Of a stretch of 64,000 bases of DNA, positions 61,486 through 64,000 are shown piece by piece. Position 1 is the first letter of the stretch, and each line of letters begins with the position of its first letter. This DNA is from Nemorincola sp044225795 (lineage in GTDB: Bacteria > Bacteroidota > Bacteroidia > Chitinophagales > Chitinophagaceae), in assembly GCA_044225795.1 (NCBI GenBank), contig JBGAIF010000001.1, positions 496,001 through 560,000 of the forward strand, given 5' to 3'. The notes below the pieces were generated by a model that saw only the letters and a program-made list of their open reading frames with translations, made no database searches and was not told where the DNA came from. The translations under genes were made by a program, and so were the position numbers.

Positions 61486-63471
61486 ATGAACTACAAAAAA
61501 GGTTTATTAGTGGCCGGCGCTGCGGTACTTGCCGTAGGTATGAATGCCTGCAAACCGAAAAATGTGACCAATGCCGTAACTAGCGATGGTGCCGCAAAAG
61601 CATATGTGGCACCAGGTAAGTACGATGAGTTCTATAACTTTCTGTCCGGTGGCTTTAGCGGACAAATGAGCGTTTATGGCCTGCCCAGCGGGCGCTTATT
61701 AAGAGTGATTCCGGTGTTTTCAGTTGATCCGGAAAAAGGGTATGGATATAGCGAAGAAACCAAACCTATGTTGAACACATCTCACGGTTTTGTACCATGG
61801 GACGACCTGCACCACCCCGAGCTCTCTCAGACAAACGGAGAAATAGACGGTCGCTGGATCTTCGGCAACGCCAATAACACACCAAGGGTTGCCAGGATAG
61901 ACCTTAGCACATTCAGAACAGCTGAAATAATCGAGTTACCTAACAGTGGCGGTAATCACAGCTCTCCATTCATTACAGAAAATACGGAATATGTGGTGGC
62001 CGGTACACGCTTCAGCGTGCCTCCGGACTATGAGAACGGAGATGTGCCAATAAATACGTATAAAAAGAACTTCAAGGGACATATCAGCTTTATCAGCGTT
62101 AACAAAGAGGATGGTAAAATGGATATAGCCTTCCAGCTCGAGTGCCCAGGTGTCAATTTCGACCTGTCTCATGCCGGTAAAGGCAAATCACACGGCTGGT
62201 TCTTCTTCAGTTGTTATAATACAGAACAGGCCAATACATTGTTAGAAGTGAACGCATCTCAAAGAGACAAAGACTTTATCATGGCAGTGAACTGGAAAAA
62301 AGCGGAAGAGTATGTAAAAGCAGGCAAAGGAAAGAAAATAGCTACAAAGTATGCGCACAATGTTTACAACGAGAAAACGCATACCGCAACTTCAGAGATC
62401 AAGAATGAAGTGCTGGTATTGGACACGAAGGAACTAAAAGACATCTGCTATTTTATTCCATGTCCTAAATCTCCGCATGGATGTGATGTGGATCCGACAG
62501 GTGAATACATAGTTGGTAGTGGTAAGCTTGCGGCACTGATACCGGTTTTCAGTTTTGATAAAATACAAAAAGCAATCGCTGATAAGGCTTTTGAAGGCGA
62601 CTTTGACGGCATTCCGGTGATCAAGTATGATGCTGCGCTCTATGGCGAAGTTAAGAAGCCGGGGTTAGGCCCTCTGCATACCGAGTTTGATGGAAAAGGG
62701 AACGCTTATACTTCCTTCTTTGTATCCAGCGAGGTAGTAAAATGGAACATCAAAGACCTCAAAGTGCTTGACAGGGCATCTACCTACTATTCAGTAGGGC
62801 ACCTTTGTGTACCGGGCGGAGACACGAAAAAACCTAATCCAAAATATGTGATCGCCTACAACAAGATCACCAAAGACAGGTATCTGCCTACCGGACCGGA
62901 ACTATCTCAAAGTGCGCAGCTATATGATATCAGTGGCGACAAAATGCAACTTATCCTCGACTTCCCAACAATTGGCGAACCTCACTATGCACAGGCCGTA
63001 GCCGCAGATGTGATCAAAAACCGTTCGGTGAAATTTTACAAAATAGACGAGAACGCCAACCAGTATGTATCTAAAGGCGAAGGAACAACTAAGGTGGTAC
63101 GCGAAGGGAACAAGATCCAGGTATATATGACAGCAATCAGGTCTCACTTCGCACCTGATAATATTGAAGGCGTAAAAATAGGCGACGAAGTGTACTTCCA
63201 TATTACGAACCTGGAACAAGATTGGGATGTTCCGCACGGATTTGCAGTGAAAGGAGCTTCAAATGCCGAGCTGTTGATCATGCCCGGAGAAACACAAACA
63301 TTAAAATGGGTTCCGGACAGAGTGGGTATCTTCCCGATATATTGTACAGACTTCTGTAGTGCATTGCACCAGGAAATGTCAGGTTATGTACGCGTGTCAC
63401 CTTCCGGAAGCAACGTTCCCTTGACATTTGGCACCGGCAAAAATGCGCCCGCAGAACCGGCAAAACAGTAA
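61486..63471 (+). CDS. nosZ: Nitrous-oxide reductase, Sec-type (clade II)
   Basis: Copper enzyme reducing N2O to N2, 661 aa. The signal is a Sec lipoprotein type (GMNAC, Cys22) rather than Tat, which marks clade II. N-terminal beta-propeller with CuZ ligands around DLHHPELSQTNGEIDGRWIFGN, CPKSPHGCDVDPTGEYIVG, GPLHTEFDGKGNAYTSFF and TIGEPHYAQA. The C-terminal cupredoxin domain carries CuA: DVPHGFAVKGASNAE and CTDFCSALHQEMSGYVRV (two Cys, His, Met). Exported to the periplasm and anchored. The next gene starts 100 bp later; a hairpin lies between. Confidence 0.95.
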   Translation: MNYKKGLLVAGAAVLAVGMNACKPKNVTNAVTSDGAAKAYVAPGKYDEFYNFLSGGFSGQMSVYGLPSGRLLRVIPVFSVDPEKGYGYSEETKPMLNTSHGFVPWDDLHHPELSQTNGEIDGRWIFGNANNTPRVARIDLSTFRTAEIIELPNSGGNHSSPFITENTEYVVAGTRFSVPPDYENGDVPINTYKKNFKGHISFISVNKEDGKMDIAFQLECPGVNFDLSHAGKGKSHGWFFFSCYNTEQANTLLEVNASQRDKDFIMAVNWKKAEEYVKAGKGKKIATKYAHNVYNEKTHTATSEIKNEVLVLDTKELKDICYFIPCPKSPHGCDVDPTGEYIVGSGKLAALIPVFSFDKIQKAIADKAFEGDFDGIPVIKYDAALYGEVKKPGLGPLHTEFDGKGNAYTSFFVSSEVVKWNIKDLKVLDRASTYYSVGHLCVPGGDTKKPNPKYVIAYNKITKDRYLPTGPELSQSAQLYDISGDKMQLILDFPTIGEPHYAQAVAADVIKNRSVKFYKIDENANQYVSKGEGTTKVVREGNKIQVYMTAIRSHFAPDNIEGVKIGDEVYFHITNLEQDWDVPHGFAVKGASNAELLIMPGETQTLKWVPDRVGIFPIYCTDFCSALHQEMSGYVRVSPSGSNVPLTFGTGKNAPAEPAKQ

Positions 63472-63501
63472 TGCAAATCACTTTTTGAATTCGTAGTTGG
63501 T

Positions 63502-63541
63502 CCGGCTTATCGTATTTGACGAATGCGATACGGTAAGCCGG
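63502..63541 (+). terminator. Hairpin after nosZ
   Basis: CCGGCTTATCGTAT (63502-63515) pairs with ATACGGTAAGCCGG (63528-63541), one G-U pair, loop 12 nt. It is followed by ATCTTTTATCC, a weak T-run, so it may be a partial terminator or an mRNA-stabilising stem between nosZ and the next gene rather than a full stop. Confidence 0.5.
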
Positions 63542-63570
63542 ATCTTTTATCCACCCTAAATGAAAGGATC

Positions 63571-64000
63571 GTGAAAAAGAAACTAAGTATATTCAGCAGG
63601 CTGGCCCTGGCCATCTCCGGGTTAACATTAATAATAGTGCTGTTTGTGCCCATATGGCGAATAGAACTTAATGCACCACAGTATCCGGAAGGTCTCTGCC
63701 TGAAGATCCATGCCAATGGCATCAAAGGAGATGTGGCGATCATCAATGGTCTCAACCATTACATTGGCATGAAAACGTTACATACTGCCGACTTTCCGGA
63801 GTTCAGTATCCTGCCATATGCCATTATTGTATTTGTCATTCTCTTCATCATTGGCGCCATAGCAAACAGAAGATCTTTGTTATCGCTGAATTTTATATTG
63901 TTTGTCCTTTTTGGAATTGTGGCGATGATCGACTTCTGGAAATGGGAATACGATTACGGGCATAATCTGAACCCTGACGCAGCGATCGTAGTACCGGGTA
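63571..64000 (+). CDS. Membrane protein of the nos cluster, partial
   Basis: Open from a GTG at 63571 to the window end (143 codons seen). Starts VKKKLSIFSRLALAISGLTL with a membrane helix, then a periplasmic part (VPIWRIELNAPQYPEGLCLKI, LNHYIGMKTL) and further helices (LPYAIIVFVILFIIGAIANRR, FILFVLFGIVAMIDFWKWEYDYG). The layout fits the small membrane protein commonly found after nosZ in Bacteroidota nos operons. The C-terminus is outside the window. Name not assigned. Confidence 0.7.
   Translation, partial: MKKKLSIFSRLALAISGLTLIIVLFVPIWRIELNAPQYPEGLCLKIHANGIKGDVAIINGLNHYIGMKTLHTADFPEFSILPYAIIVFVILFIIGAIANRRSLLSLNFILFVLFGIVAMIDFWKWEYDYGHNLNPDAAIVVPG

Overview
The window reads as a chromosomal segment of a Bacteroidota bacterium, most likely Chitinophagaceae-like. 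The evidence is Bacteroidota-type promoters (TTG-N19/22-TAnnTTTG), a type IX secretion cargo with its PorP/SprF partner, a complex I operon with a short NuoG, a methionine synthase reduced to its homocysteine domain, and a Sec-type (clade II) nitrous oxide reductase. All functional calls are from reading motifs by eye; no database search was run.

Layout. 0.2-1.8 kb: ferredoxin oxidoreductase beta subunit and a small secreted protein. 1.9-8.2 kb: PorP/SprF protein and a 1739-aa repeat protein with a T9SS type B C-terminus. 8.5-22.7 kb (minus): full nuoA-N operon with a good promoter at one end and a terminator at the other; two non-Nuo genes (SRPBCC and DUF4440-like) sit between nuoE and nuoF. 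22.9-27 kb: surface polysaccharide genes (two GT2, a methyltransferase, a flippase). 27-33 kb: DUF3108, LPG-synthase-like flippase, ruvC, response regulator, MetH N-terminal unit, Pif1-like helicase. 33.1-37.3 kb: AT-rich accessory island. 37.3-41.7 kb: UGT-type glycosyltransferase, truB, and a RelA/SpoT-like protein with a 15-bp tandem repeat. 41.7-46.3 kb: argB, argD, argC and a GNAT enzyme (possible acetylglutamate synthase), preceded by a structured leader. 46.3-56.2 kb: aminotransferase, GDP-mannose pyrophosphorylase, an orphan antitoxin-like gene, Nfu, a tiny lipoprotein, trigger factor, tRNA-Leu, mgtE, a response regulator, proline dehydrogenase and a small Cys-motif membrane protein. 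56.2-64 kb: an outer-membrane-like protein, then denitrification genes: divergent NO-reductase-like heme-copper proteins, a Crp/Fnr regulator, cytochrome c, nosZ and the start of the next nos gene.

The best candidate for an undescribed system is the island at 33.9-36.7 kb. It encodes a GHKL ATPase ending in a HEPN-like R-x4-H domain, a PD-(D/E)XK-like DUF3883 protein starting 3 bp after it, and a small conserved-looking protein. The island is bracketed by clusters of TTGCACA/TGTGCAA repeats that include an identical 15-nt palindrome on each side. It also carries nested dyads in its 600-bp upstream region. Its architecture recalls a split form of the plant NO VEIN protein (GHKL plus DUF3883) and suggests a defence role, which is inference. 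Second-tier leads are the pair of heme-copper-like membrane proteins with incomplete metal-ligand sets, the arg leader (short ORF ending Arg-Arg-stop at the base of a long stem), and the RelA/SpoT-like protein with degenerate synthetase motifs.
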